Positions 1 through 8,591 of a stretch of 64,000 bases of DNA are shown piece after piece. Under the pieces are notes generated by a model, which saw only the letters and a program-made list of their open reading frames with translations, searched no databases and was not told where the DNA came from. Made by a program: the position numbers and the translations under genes. Origin of the DNA: Caulobacteraceae bacterium (lineage in GTDB: Bacteria; Pseudomonadota; Alphaproteobacteria; Caulobacterales; Caulobacteraceae); the NCBI GenBank assembly GCA_947475875.1, contig CANJME010000013.1:31594-95593 (forward strand), written 5' to 3'. How positions within the stretch are numbered: position 1 is the first letter of the stretch; the number at the start of each line of letters is the position of its first letter.

Positions 1-2
1 TC

Positions 3-1034
3 CTGGGGCTTGCGGGTCTGGCCGGTATCGCCCTGGTCGTCATGGACCGCCAGATCAAATGGCTGAACCAGCTGGGCTTGACCTGGGGCTTGATCGCGCT
101 TGGCGCGGTGGCGGGGCCCTGGCTTATGGCGGTGACGGTCTCGACCGACGGCCAGTTCTGGCAGGGGGCGCCTTCGCTGGTCCGGGGCGGCCTTGGCCTG
201 CAGACGGCGATCCTTCCTTTGCTGCTGTTTCCGGCCGGGCTGCTTTTGCCCTTTGCCGCCGGCCACGCCTGGCGCGAGCAGGCCTCGCCGGGCGTGCGGC
301 TGGCCATCGCCTGGCTGGCGCCAGCCTGGATTGCCTTGGAGATGTTGCCGGGTTTGCAACTGCACGGCGCGTCGAGCCTCTATATCGCCGTCGTCTGGCT
401 GGGCTGCGCCGGCCTTTTGAGCGGCCGGGCCGGGCCGGCGGTTCGCCTGACCGCAGCCGCCGTCAGCCTAATCTGCGCCGGAGTGGTCGCAACGGCGGCT
501 TTCCAGCTGGCCTGGCGCTTTGGCGACGGAAACGACTGGCCGGCGGCGGGGCTCGCCATGGTTCTCGCGGCGGGCGCGGGTCTGGCGGGAGCGAGAGCCG
601 CCTGGCGGCCAGACCGCGTCGCCGCCCAGATCCTGACGCTGGCGGCGGGCGGCCTGACCACCGCCCTGCTGCTCGGCGCCGTTCTGCCGGGCGCGCAAGC
701 GCTGTGGCCGACACGAAATCTGTTGCGAGGCCTCGAGATCGCCGGTCTCGATCCGCGTGGGGGCCTGGCGCGCGGGCCCGTGGCCTCGAGCGGCTATGAA
801 GAACCCAGCCTGGTATTCAATCTGGGCTCCGACACCCAACTGGGCGATGCTGCGGTCGCCGTCGCCGCCCTGGCCGACAATCGCCCGGCCATCGTTGCGG
901 AAGACCAGAAGGCCGCGGCGCTGCAATTGCTGGCGGCGCGAGGCAGAACGGCCGACGTGGTCTACCACTTCCAGGGATATGATCCGGCTGAGGCGACTTC
1001 CGTCAGTCTTTATATTCTCAAGAGCGCGCCATGA
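3..1034 (+). CDS. ArnT-like glycosyltransferase (family 39), C-terminal part
   Basis: The reading frame is open to the left edge of the window, so the first visible ATG (42) is not taken as the start. The remainder is a string of hydrophobic helices (roughly eight segments) followed by a soluble tail of about 110 residues. The tail contains a GYEEPSLVFNLGS stretch, which resembles the end of ArnT/PMT-type lipid-linked sugar transferases that act in the inner membrane with the active site facing the periplasm. The N-terminal catalytic loop is outside the window, so the sugar substrate cannot be judged. The stop overlaps the next start as ATGA (1031-1034), implying translational coupling. Confidence 0.7.
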   Translation: MGLAGLAGIALVVMDRQIKWLNQLGLTWGLIALGAVAGPWLMAVTVSTDGQFWQGAPSLVRGGLGLQTAILPLLLFPAGLLLPFAAGHAWREQASPGVRLAIAWLAPAWIALEMLPGLQLHGASSLYIAVVWLGCAGLLSGRAGPAVRLTAAAVSLICAGVVATAAFQLAWRFGDGNDWPAAGLAMVLAAGAGLAGARAAWRPDRVAAQILTLAAGGLTTALLLGAVLPGAQALWPTRNLLRGLEIAGLDPRGGLARGPVASSGYEEPSLVFNLGSDTQLGDAAVAVAALADNRPAIVAEDQKAAALQLLAARGRTADVVYHFQGYDPAEATSVSLYILKSAP

Positions 1035-1921
1035 GCCGAAAGATTGAAATCGTCGAAGTCTCGCCCCGCGACGGCCTGCAGAACGAAGCGGCTGTGCTGC
1101 CGGTGGAAGACCGTGTCGAACTGATCCGCCGGCTCGAGGCCGCCGGTGCGCGCCGGGTCGAGGTGGTTTCCTTCGTCAATGAGCGGCGGATGCCGCAGAT
1201 GGCAGGGGCCGAGCAGATCATGGCGAGCCTGACAAATGATCCGCAAAAGCGCCGCTCTGGCCTGGTGCTCAATCGCCGGGGATGGGACCGGGCGGTGGCG
1301 GCCGGATGCGATGAGGCCAATGTGGTGATCACCGCCACAGACGGGTTTGGCCTCGCCAACCAGGGCTCGACAACGGCCGAGCAGCTGGCCGGCCTGGCAG
1401 AGATGAAGGGCGGGCCGCCGATCTCGGTGACCATCGCCGTGGCGTTCGGCTGTCCCTTCGAAGGCGAGGTAGACGAAGGCGTGGTGCGCGAAATCGCCGG
1501 AGAAATCGGGCGCCTGGGTATCGGTGAGCTGGTTCTGGCCGACACGATCGGGGTGGCTGATCCCTGGGTGGTCCGCCGGCGCCTCGATCTGGTCCACAAG
1601 GCGGCGCCTGGGGCGCAGCTGCGCGCCCACTTCCACGACACGCGCAACACCGGCCTGGCCAATGCTTTCGCGGCCATCGAGGCGGGGGTCGATACTCTCG
1701 ACGCCTCGGTGGGCGGCCTGGGCGGCTGTCCGTTCGCGCCGGGAGCCACCGGTAACATCGGGACGGAGGACCTCGTCTACATGCTGGATCGGGCGGGGTT
1801 CGAGACCAGCCTTGATCTTCCAGCGCTGATCGAAACGGCGCGCTGGGTGTGCGGCAAACTAGGAAAAGCCCCCGTCTCGGCGATCAGCCGGGCCGGGGGA
1901 TTCCCAGTTCCTGTGCGCTAA
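1031..1921 (+). CDS. hydroxymethylglutaryl-CoA lyase family protein
   Basis: A 296-residue TIM-barrel lyase of the HMGL-like family, which splits 3-hydroxyacyl-CoAs (HMG-CoA to acetyl-CoA and acetoacetate) in leucine degradation. The start of the barrel carries SPRDGLQNE (about residues 11-19), the metal-site HFHDT lies near residue 205, and the family loop GLGGCPFAPGATGN with its catalytic Cys is near residue 235. The usual SFVSP segment reads SFVNERRMPQMA here, so a related substrate rather than HMG-CoA is possible. The length is normal for bacterial lyases. The start overlaps the upstream glycosyltransferase stop. Confidence 0.85.
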   Translation: MSRKIEIVEVSPRDGLQNEAAVLPVEDRVELIRRLEAAGARRVEVVSFVNERRMPQMAGAEQIMASLTNDPQKRRSGLVLNRRGWDRAVAAGCDEANVVITATDGFGLANQGSTTAEQLAGLAEMKGGPPISVTIAVAFGCPFEGEVDEGVVREIAGEIGRLGIGELVLADTIGVADPWVVRRRLDLVHKAAPGAQLRAHFHDTRNTGLANAFAAIEAGVDTLDASVGGLGGCPFAPGATGNIGTEDLVYMLDRAGFETSLDLPALIETARWVCGKLGKAPVSAISRAGGFPVPVR

Positions 1922-1924
1922 AGC

Positions 1925-1979
1925 AGCCAAGCGGTAGCGCAACAAAGGTTCCGCTCAAGTAGCGAAACGGTAGCGCAAC
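1925..1979 (+). repeat. Short direct repeat after a stop codon
   Basis: The 19-mers at 1925-1943 and 1961-1979 are near-identical (AGCcAAgCGGTAGCGCAAC type). A third relative lies directly after another stop codon at 37888-37906. These are probably dispersed gene-tail repeats with no coding content. Confidence 0.5.
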
Positions 1980-1988
1980 CAGACCGCG

Positions 1989-2828
1989 TTAGCCGTCGAC
2001 GATCCACTCGCCGTTGGCGTTCTGACAGGCCGTGAAGCGTTCACGATCCTGGTAACCGCCTTGGCGGCGAACCGTCTGATCGAAGGTCCGGCAGAGCCTG
2101 CGCTCGGTGACCCGGCTGTAGCCGCCATTGTCGAGGTAGGCGTACATGTTGGCCTGGCCGTCATAGTCGGCATAGCTTTCGTTGACATAGCCGATGGCCC
2201 GGCCGTTCTGACCGACCAGCAGCCAGCCGCCGATCCGCGCGAGACCGTCGAACGACTCGCCGTCACGGATTTCGTCCAGCACCCGCGAGTTGCCATCCGG
2301 CGCGGCGAAAACATCGAGCCAGGCCGCGGCGCGATAGCTGTTGTCCAGCATCACATAGTTGGCCGGCATGCGGACGCCGCTGGCGAACCGGATGTCGGTC
2401 AGGCTGCGCGGATAGTCGGCAACGCGGCCGGCCACGTCATTGCGATAGAAGCTGCTGACCACATCCACGCGACCGGATGCGCCCGTGCGGCTGTTCGACC
2501 AGGTGCGCGAGCGGCCGTCCTGCAGCGACAGACGCGTCGCCGACTGGGCCCGGTCGGTGTCGGCCGAGTTCATGTTGCAGCCGATACTGGAGCCGATGGC
2601 CGCGCCGACGCCGGCGCCCAGGAGAGTGCCGGCGATGCGGTCACGCCGGTCGTCGCCGGCGATTTCGTTGCCGATGACACTGCCGAGCAGACCGCCGATC
2701 ACGAGGCCGGAGTTACCGTTGCCGTTCCGGCAGTTGAAAATGGACGAGGCCGGGGCCTGGGCGTGAGAGGCGGCGGCCGGGGCGATCAACGCCGCAGCGC
2801 CGAACAGCGCGAGTGCGAGCTTTCGCAT
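1989..2828 (-). CDS. Secreted glycine-zipper protein with SH3-like region
   Basis: A 279-residue protein with a clear signal peptide (MRKLALALFGAAALIAP, cleavage near AQA). Residues about 40-85 form a glycine zipper (GLVIGGLLGSVIGNEIAG, then GTLLGAGVGAAIGSSIG), typical of proteins that sit in or bind the outer membrane. A later segment (WLDVFAAPDGNSRVLDEI...GWLLVGQNGRAIGYV) resembles a bacterial SH3 domain. The C-terminus has paired cysteines (LCRTFDQTV and FTACQN). AAAGGAG stands 7 bases before the ATG. It is a paralogue of the next gene upstream, and the two probably form one duplicated locus. The envelope role is unknown. Confidence 0.8.
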   Translation of the reverse strand: MRKLALALFGAAALIAPAAASHAQAPASSIFNCRNGNGNSGLVIGGLLGSVIGNEIAGDDRRDRIAGTLLGAGVGAAIGSSIGCNMNSADTDRAQSATRLSLQDGRSRTWSNSRTGASGRVDVVSSFYRNDVAGRVADYPRSLTDIRFASGVRMPANYVMLDNSYRAAAWLDVFAAPDGNSRVLDEIRDGESFDGLARIGGWLLVGQNGRAIGYVNESYADYDGQANMYAYLDNGGYSRVTERRLCRTFDQTVRRQGGYQDRERFTACQNANGEWIVDG

Positions 2829-2934
2829 GGTGAGACTCCTTTATTGGTTGCCCCTGGACGCGGGGCGCTGGAGTCAAAACGCGGCCTTCAAAGATTGGTT
2901 CGCAGCTAGACCATTGAATTGCGGGCAATAAAGA

Positions 2935-2962
2935 CCCCGCCCCGGTTTTTCCCGGGACGGGG
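2935..2962 (-). terminator. Rho-independent terminator
   Basis: Two 11-base arms (2935-2945 and 2952-2962) with one G-U type mismatch form a GC-rich stem. On the minus strand the stem is followed by TCTTTATT. It lies 23 bases beyond the stop of the gene at 2986-3879 and separates the two paralogous SH3 genes. Confidence 0.7.
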
Positions 2963-2985
2963 CTGGTTTTAGTTGAGAGCCCTGA

Positions 2986-3879
2986 TCAACCCTGGATCAC
3001 CCAGTCGCCGTCTGAATTCTGACAGGCGGTGAGGCGTTGGGTCGTGCGGCTGCCAGAGCGGCTGGTCTGCACGGTCTGATCGAAGGTACGGCAGGTCTGA
3101 CGCTCGGAGACGCGCTGATTGTTCCGATTGTCCTGATACTGATTGTTGTTGCCGTAGCCGTTGCCGCGGTTGCCGTACCGGCCATTGTTATTGTCGGCAT
3201 AGGTTTCCAGACGGGCAGAGCGTTCCTGCACATAACCGACGGCCACGCCGTTCTGACCGACCAACAGCCAGCCCGAATTGACCCGCGCCAGCGCCTGGAA
3301 GCGCTGACCTGAACGGATGAGGCCGAGCGAGCTCGAGCGCGTTGTCGGGCCGGCGCGCAGGTTTACGTCGTTGCTGGCGCGATAGCTGGAATCGATCAGC
3401 GTATAACGGCCGGGATACTGAACGCGGTTGGCGAACCGGACCTGGTCGAGGGTACGGGGCGAATTGGTGTAATAGTTATCCGGCGCGCGGGCCGAGACAT
3501 CGTTGCGGTAGTAGGTGTTGACGATATCCACGCGGCCCGACATGCCGCTGCGGGCGCTCGACCAGGTCTGCGAGCGGTTCTGCTCGAGAGCGAGGCGGGT
3601 CGCGGTCTCGGCGCGGTTGGTTTCGTCAGCGCCCATGTTGCAGCCAATGGAGGACCCAGCTGCGGCGCCGGCGCCGGCGCCGAGGATGGTGCCCAAGGTC
3701 TGATTCTTGTCGCTGGCGACCTGGTTGCCGATGATGCCGCCGATGATGGCGCCGATCGCGGCGCCTGTGCCCTGGCTGTTACCGGCCTTGTTGCAGCTGA
3801 ACAGATTGGATTGGGCGTGCGCCGCCATTGGGGCGAGCAGAGCCGTTGCGCCACAAAGCGCAATTACGAGATTTCGCAT
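2986..3879 (-). CDS. Secreted glycine-zipper protein with SH3-like region (paralogue)
   Basis: The start is taken at ATG 3879 (MRNLVIALCGATALLAP) because it opens a normal signal peptide and has AAAGGA upstream; the longer frame to 3918 adds a non-signal leader. The 297-residue product shares the layout of the protein at 1989-2828: glycine zipper (GAAIGAIIGGIIGNQVAS, GTILGAGAGAAAGSSIG), SH3-like VNLRAGPTTRSSSLGLI...GWLLVGQNGVAVGYV, and a two-cysteine tail (TCRTFDQTV, LTACQN). It differs in an Asn/Gly/Tyr/Arg-rich insert (about residues 225-250) between the SH3 region and the tail. It is probably an envelope protein; its ligand is unknown. Confidence 0.8.
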   Translation of the reverse strand: MRNLVIALCGATALLAPMAAHAQSNLFSCNKAGNSQGTGAAIGAIIGGIIGNQVASDKNQTLGTILGAGAGAAAGSSIGCNMGADETNRAETATRLALEQNRSQTWSSARSGMSGRVDIVNTYYRNDVSARAPDNYYTNSPRTLDQVRFANRVQYPGRYTLIDSSYRASNDVNLRAGPTTRSSSLGLIRSGQRFQALARVNSGWLLVGQNGVAVGYVQERSARLETYADNNNGRYGNRGNGYGNNNQYQDNRNNQRVSERQTCRTFDQTVQTSRSGSRTTQRLTACQNSDGDWVIQG

Positions 3880-3982
3880 TGAGTTATTGTCCTTTGCGCC
3901 TCCGGGGGTCGGAGGCATGGGTGTCTGACAGACAGAACGCCCTGAAGCGGCAAAGGTTCGAATCTAAATCAGGAGCAGCGGC

Positions 3983-5524
3983 CTACTTCACGATCCTCGG
4001 TTTGGGCAGCGGGCGACGGCGCAGGCGATCGCGCCGGCGTTCTCCTCCGCCCGGCGGTGGCGGTGGCGGGCTGTCGGCGTCGTCGAACGCGCCGGCGAAG
4101 AACCCAGGATCGTCGGCGATCGGCGCTTCGGTAAGACCGGTGTCGGCCGCCCGGATGATCGACTGCGGCGCGGTATAGGTGGCTGGCACGCGAGGCAATT
4201 CGCTGATTACCGCCTCGCGCCGCTCAAAGCGCGGGTGGATCAGTTCGCCCGTCTCGGCATAGGTGGAAACCAGCCTCGCCCAATCGGCAGCGGTGTAATC
4301 GAAAGCCCGCCCGTCCGGGTTGATGTCCGACCATTCGGGCTCCTGCGGCGCAGCCATACCGCGCGCCATCCACGCGCGCGCGCCATCGATATCACCTCCG
4401 GCATGGGCAAGTCGCGCCCAGAGGCCGGCGAGGCGGGCGGTCAGGGGCTCGTCCTTCAACGCCTCGCTGGCGGCGCGGGCGTCGGCATAGCTTCCGCTAA
4501 TCAGGCCTTGTTCAACGGCGAGAATGCGGGTCTCGCGATGATCGGGATTGAGAGTCACCAGCGCGCTGAGCCGACGAGCGCGCTCGCGCGGCGTCTCGGC
4601 GGTGGTAAGATCGCGATAGGCCAGCCACAGGGCCGGATGCGGCGCTTCCTTCCAGGCCGCCTCAAGCACGGCCGCGGCGCGGGGTGCGCGGCCCTCGGCC
4701 AAAAGCCGTCGTGCGGCGATAATCGCGCCGGGCGCAAATCCGGCGTTCAGCTTGGCCGACTGGGAGGCAAATTCGAGGGCCTGGGACGGCTTTTCGGTTT
4801 CGATGCTCGCCGCCGATGCCGCCAGTAGCGCGGCTCTGGCGCGTTCGGCCACGATCGGGCTGACGATTTTGCGGGCCAACGCGGTCTTCACAAGATTGAG
4901 GGCGGCGGGCCAGTCACTGCTGGCCAACTTGTCTTCGAGGATCGCCCGCCAGGCCCAACGCGCGGTTTTCTCCTGACTGTAGGCTTCCTCGGCGTGTTTG
5001 ATCGCCTCGGCCCTGTCATTCTGGCCGAGGGCCGTCTGCATCAGGCCGCGGAGGGCGGCCAGCCGCATGTCCGGAAAGCCGAGCATGGCCGTATAGGCTG
5101 CCTTCGCCGCGACAGGATCGCCTGCCGCTTCCGCCGCCTGGGCGCTGAGCACCCGCACCAGTCCTGGCGAGTCGGTCACCAGGTCCGAGGCCCGCTGCGC
5201 CATCAGCCTGGCTTCGGACCCATCGCCCGCGGCGGCGGCCAGAAAGCCTCTGGTCAACACCTCGGCGCCCTGGCGGCGGCGAAGTTCGGCCCGGTCGCGC
5301 GCGGCCCGCCCGGGCGCAGTGGCGATCCACAGCACCACCCGCCAGAAAATCGCCGCCAGCAATGCGCCGAAGAACACCAGCATGACTGCCACGGCCGCCG
5401 TGGTCTGCACCTCGCGCCCCAGCCAGATTAGGCTGGCCGAGCCGGCGTCGCCACCACTGGCCGCGGCCAGGCCGATGACGATGATCGCGGCGATGATGAA
5501 CAGGACCAGTGAGACGCGGATCAT
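3983..5524 (-). CDS. hemY: HemY-like membrane protein with TPR-type repeats
   Basis: A 513-residue protein with two N-terminal membrane helices (residues about 1-22 and 40-66), then a long alpha-helical region rich in alanine of the HemY-N/TPR type, and a C-terminal Pro-rich, Arg-rich basic tail (PPPPPPGGGERRRD). HemY-like proteins accompany hemC/hemD in many proteobacteria but have no proven enzymatic step; they are not the HemY protoporphyrinogen oxidase of Gram-positives. The start overlaps the stop of the mitofilin-like gene as ATGA (5521-5524), so both are read from one message. Together with hemC-hemD this forms the classic cluster, interrupted here by one gene on the other strand. Confidence 0.85.
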   Translation of the reverse strand: MIRVSLVLFIIAAIIVIGLAAASGGDAGSASLIWLGREVQTTAAVAVMLVFFGALLAAIFWRVVLWIATAPGRAARDRAELRRRQGAEVLTRGFLAAAAGDGSEARLMAQRASDLVTDSPGLVRVLSAQAAEAAGDPVAAKAAYTAMLGFPDMRLAALRGLMQTALGQNDRAEAIKHAEEAYSQEKTARWAWRAILEDKLASSDWPAALNLVKTALARKIVSPIVAERARAALLAASAASIETEKPSQALEFASQSAKLNAGFAPGAIIAARRLLAEGRAPRAAAVLEAAWKEAPHPALWLAYRDLTTAETPRERARRLSALVTLNPDHRETRILAVEQGLISGSYADARAASEALKDEPLTARLAGLWARLAHAGGDIDGARAWMARGMAAPQEPEWSDINPDGRAFDYTAADWARLVSTYAETGELIHPRFERREAVISELPRVPATYTAPQSIIRAADTGLTEAPIADDPGFFAGAFDDADSPPPPPPGGGERRRDRLRRRPLPKPRIVK

Positions 5525-6387
5525 GGGGCGCTTGCCAGGGTGTCGTTCAGGGCGCGCAGGGTGGCGTCGCGGATATTGGCCACCCGCCGGTCGATTTCGA
5601 CCCGCTGCAGCGCATCAGAAATCCATGAGCTCAGGGCGCCGCGCGATTGGGGCGGCAAGGTCGAGAGCTCGTTGAGGGCAGTTTCCAGATCCCCGTCGCG
5701 GGCGCTGTTTTCGGCGCGGGCCAACACCGCGTCGACCGCCTTGCCCTTCACATCCCCGACCCGGCGGATGGTGATGACCGACGAGATGGCATAGCCGATC
5801 CGCTGCATCAGGCCGGCGTCCGGCCCCGGCTTGGCGGCCGCGGCGATGGCGCCGCCTGCCGTCTCGGAAAACTCGGCGGCCAGCACCTGACGAGTGGGCG
5901 CGCCAGTCCGCGCCAGGGTGCGCAGGGCGGCGGCGTCCGGTGATTGCGGCAACAGGTGCGACACCTGGGCCAGTTCCTTATCGAAGGGCCGGGAGGTCTG
6001 CGAGGCTTCGATCAGGGCCGCGGTGGCCAGCGCCACGCCGGCCGCTTCGGCTGTCTTCGCATGGGTCGCCTCGAGCCGTTCGACGCGATTTTTCAGGCCC
6101 GCCATATCGCCCCCGGTTGCAGGCTGCGGCGACTGCGCCAAAGAGGCGGCGGCGGTCTCAACCGGCTGGGAGTCGGGCTCGGGACCGGGCGCGATGAAGG
6201 GGATGACGGGAATGCTGAGGGTCGATTTTTCCTCGACCGGAAACAGGGCGGGCACATAGCGGGCGAACAAAAATCCGCCGAGAATGCACAGCAGGCACAG
6301 GCCCATCATCACCCAGAAGCCGACGCCGAGGCCTCGGCGCCTGTAGCTGGTCGGGTCCGCGGGAGGAGCGGGCTCTGGCGATGTCAT
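5521..6387 (-). CDS. Mitofilin-like inner-membrane protein
   Basis: A 288-residue protein with a short Pro-rich cytoplasmic N-terminus, one membrane helix (GLGVGFWVMMGLCLLCILGGFLFARYV region, residues about 19-43), a coiled-coil stretch (GLKNRVERLEATHAKTAE, about 97-114) and an alpha-helical C-terminal domain. This is the arrangement of the alphaproteobacterial mitofilin/Mic60 relatives encoded between hemD and hemY, which are linked to intracytoplasmic or envelope membrane shape in some species. Its position upstream of hemY with a 4-base overlap supports the call. The Mic60 assignment rests on layout and context. Confidence 0.8.
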   Translation of the reverse strand: MTSPEPAPPADPTSYRRRGLGVGFWVMMGLCLLCILGGFLFARYVPALFPVEEKSTLSIPVIPFIAPGPEPDSQPVETAAASLAQSPQPATGGDMAGLKNRVERLEATHAKTAEAAGVALATAALIEASQTSRPFDKELAQVSHLLPQSPDAAALRTLARTGAPTRQVLAAEFSETAGGAIAAAAKPGPDAGLMQRIGYAISSVITIRRVGDVKGKAVDAVLARAENSARDGDLETALNELSTLPPQSRGALSSWISDALQRVEIDRRVANIRDATLRALNDTLASAP

Positions 6388-6558
6388 GCCCTTGGTTCGC
6401 GCCTGTGGCGCGGTCGGTCAAGGCGCAAGCGGCGTTCCAACCGCGCTTTCCGCACGGGCGCGGCGCCCCGGACACATGCGCGCGGGCAGGTTCCCCTTTA
6501 CGGAAAACCGATTTAAACGGCCCCTCCAACACCGCCCCTGAATGACGAAAGATCTCCC

Positions 6559-6954
6559 ATGGCTGAGCAAATGACCGCGCCGCGATTTGAATTCGTGCTG
6601 GCGAGCGAGGCCGATCGTGAAAACAAGGCGATCAAGATGGTGTTCCAGAGCGCCGACCAGAAACACTTCGTTCTTGAGATTTCAGCGCGCTGCGCGGCCC
6701 TGACCATGGCGGCGCTGGCGGCGCATCTGGGCGAGATTCTCACCGGTCTCGCGCCCGAGGACTATCCCGAGGTGCAGCCGATCTCGGTGCGCTCGGCCGA
6801 GGCGGTGGCGACCGGCGGCGGGGGCGTCGCTTTGGTCATGACCCTGGAAGGCGGCGCCGAGCTGCCGCTGGAGTTTTCGGGCTCCAATATCATCAAGCTG
6901 GCGGCCCAGTTCGCCGAGATCGCCGGTCAGGGCGATCGCGGCCTGACGAACTGA
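6559..6954 (+). CDS. Hypothetical protein inside the heme cluster, opposite strand
   Basis: A 131-residue acidic, soluble protein with no signal peptide or membrane helix and no family I can name. It reads plausibly as a real protein: balanced composition, beta-like VALVMTLEGGAELPLEF segment, and a C-terminal helix. It sits between hemD (ending 2 bases away at 6957, convergent) and the mitofilin-like gene (divergent, starting at 6387), thus splitting the heme cluster. The 171-base gap to 6388 must hold promoters for both directions. An overlapping minus-strand frame is much less protein-like. Confidence 0.65.
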   Translation: MAEQMTAPRFEFVLASEADRENKAIKMVFQSADQKHFVLEISARCAALTMAALAAHLGEILTGLAPEDYPEVQPISVRSAEAVATGGGGVALVMTLEGGAELPLEFSGSNIIKLAAQFAEIAGQGDRGLTN

Positions 6955-6956
6955 GG

Positions 6957-7613
6957 TCAGAGCATCGCCAGCAGCGCGTCCTCGTCGGGAGTTTTAGCCA
7001 CGGCGACGCGGGCGAATTCCAGGCCCGTCAGGGGATTGGCGGCGGCTCTGGAAATCGCGAAGAGCACGAGGCCTTTCGCCACTTCAGCCGGCATCCGTTC
7101 GGCGATAACCGTGGCGGCCTTGGGTGAATGGACGAGAAGACCATCGATGCCGGTGGGCAACGGCCCCTCTGCCGGAACCGTTGCATAGAGGGGCGTAAGC
7201 CGCGCTTCGATGCTTGCGGGGGCGAGCAGCCCCGCCAGATCACCGGCCGGCTCCTGCGGGCCGAACCAGGCGATTTTTCCGGCCGGACGTTTTTGGATGA
7301 TCAGCCTGGCCAACTCTTCCAGTCCCCCGCCCGCCACCATCACCTGACTGAAACCGGCGTCGAGGGCCGCGCGCGCGGTGCCCTCGCCGGTGACAAAGAC
7401 CGGCAATTCGCGCCGGGTTGACCGCCAGGCAAAGGCTTTCACGCCGTTCTGGCTGGAAAAGGCGATGGCCACAGCGCCGGCGAGGTCGATCTGCACACTG
7501 GCGAGCGGTTTCACCTCGAGCACCGGCTGGACGACAGGTGTGTGCCCAAGAGCGCGGAGGCGTTTGGCCGTCGCTTCGGCCTCAGGTTTGGTGCGCGTGA
7601 CCCACAGGCGCAT
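6957..7613 (-). CDS. hemD: Uroporphyrinogen-III synthase
   Basis: A 218-residue protein starting [19 protein letters not shown], the usual opening of HemD, which closes and inverts ring D of hydroxymethylbilane to give uroporphyrinogen III. The sequence is divergent as is normal for the family; AIAFSSQNGVKAF (about residues 50-62) and LLVHSPKAATVIAERM (about 160-175) correspond to conserved substrate-cleft segments. The start overlaps the hemC stop (TGATG at 7611-7615), so it follows hemC in one transcript. The length is slightly short for the family but complete. Confidence 0.88.
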   Translation of the reverse strand: MRLWVTRTKPEAEATAKRLRALGHTPVVQPVLEVKPLASVQIDLAGAVAIAFSSQNGVKAFAWRSTRRELPVFVTGEGTARAALDAGFSQVMVAGGGLEELARLIIQKRPAGKIAWFGPQEPAGDLAGLLAPASIEARLTPLYATVPAEGPLPTGIDGLLVHSPKAATVIAERMPAEVAKGLVLFAISRAAANPLTGLEFARVAVAKTPDEDALLAML

Positions 7614-8566
7614 CAGCCGAACGGCAGGGCGAGAATGCCGCCCGCCTCTTCGGCGATTGAGCGGCCGAGCTCGAGGCCCAGCGCCCGGGCGGGACCGATG
7701 CCGGTCATCCGCACCGAAGCCTCGCGGCGGAAGCGTTTCCGGCCATCCGGCGTCAGGGCTTCAACGACGATGTCAAGATCGTCGGCGACGAGGCGGGCGT
7801 GAGCGCCGATGGCTGTGCGGCACGAGCCTTCGAGCGCTTCCAGCGCGCCGCGTTCGGCCGCGACACAAAGGGCGGTGGGCGCATGATGCAGGGCCTGCAG
7901 CCAGGGCTCGTTCGCCAGTTCGGCGCGGGATTCGATGGCCAGAGCCCCCTGACCCGGCGCTGGTGGGGATTCGATCGGATCGATCAGGCTGGCGGCGACG
8001 TGCGAAAGACCGAGGCGGTTCAGGCCCGAAAGGGCCAGCAGGGTGGCGTCGACCACGCCGGCTTCCAGCTTGGCCAGACGCGTGTCGACATTGCCGCGGA
8101 AGAGCTCGACCACCAGGTCGGGACGTTTGAACAGGCACTGGGTCTGACGGCGGAGCGAGGCGGTGCCGAGCTTTGCGCCGTGCGGCAGGTCTTCAAACCG
8201 CGCCGCCTTGTGGCTGATGAAGGCGTCGCGCGGATCCTCCCGCTCAGGAATGGCGGCGATGACGAGGCCCGGCGGCAGCTGCGCCGGCACGTCCTTCATC
8301 GAATGGATGGCGCAGTCGATACGCCCATCCAGCATGGCCTCCTCGATCTCCTTGATGAACAGCCCTTTGCCGCCTGCTTCCAGCAGGCGCCGGTCCTGGA
8401 TGATGTCGCCGGAGGTGGTGATGATCACCAGCGGGCAGACATCGTCTGCCTCAGCCAGATCATGGCCGAGCGCGGCGCAGATGCGCTGTTGCATCATGCG
8501 CGACTGGGTCACCGCGAGCTTTGAGCCCCGGGTGCCGATGCGGACTTTGAGAGATTTACTTGTCAC
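7613..8566 (-). CDS. hemC: Hydroxymethylbilane synthase (porphobilinogen deaminase)
   Basis: HemC joins four porphobilinogens into hydroxymethylbilane using a dipyrromethane cofactor. Conserved parts visible: [13 protein letters not shown] at the N-terminus, IHSMKDVP (catalytic Asp loop), [10 protein letters not shown] and [11 protein letters not shown], and the cofactor-attachment Cys in [13 protein letters not shown]. The frame is open to 8797, but family length (317 residues) and the opening [15 protein letters not shown] favour the GTG at 8566. An in-frame ATG at 8593 is the alternative and would overlap the tsaD start codon. The gene heads the minus-strand heme cluster. Confidence 0.93.
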   Translation of the reverse strand: MTSKSLKVRIGTRGSKLAVTQSRMMQQRICAALGHDLAEADDVCPLVIITTSGDIIQDRRLLEAGGKGLFIKEIEEAMLDGRIDCAIHSMKDVPAQLPPGLVIAAIPEREDPRDAFISHKAARFEDLPHGAKLGTASLRRQTQCLFKRPDLVVELFRGNVDTRLAKLEAGVVDATLLALSGLNRLGLSHVAASLIDPIESPPAPGQGALAIESRAELANEPWLQALHHAPTALCVAAERGALEALEGSCRTAIGAHARLVADDLDIVVEALTPDGRKRFRREASVRMTGIGPARALGLELGRSIAEEAGGILALPFG

Positions 8567-8591
8567 GGCCGGGCAGATACCCCGATCAGCC

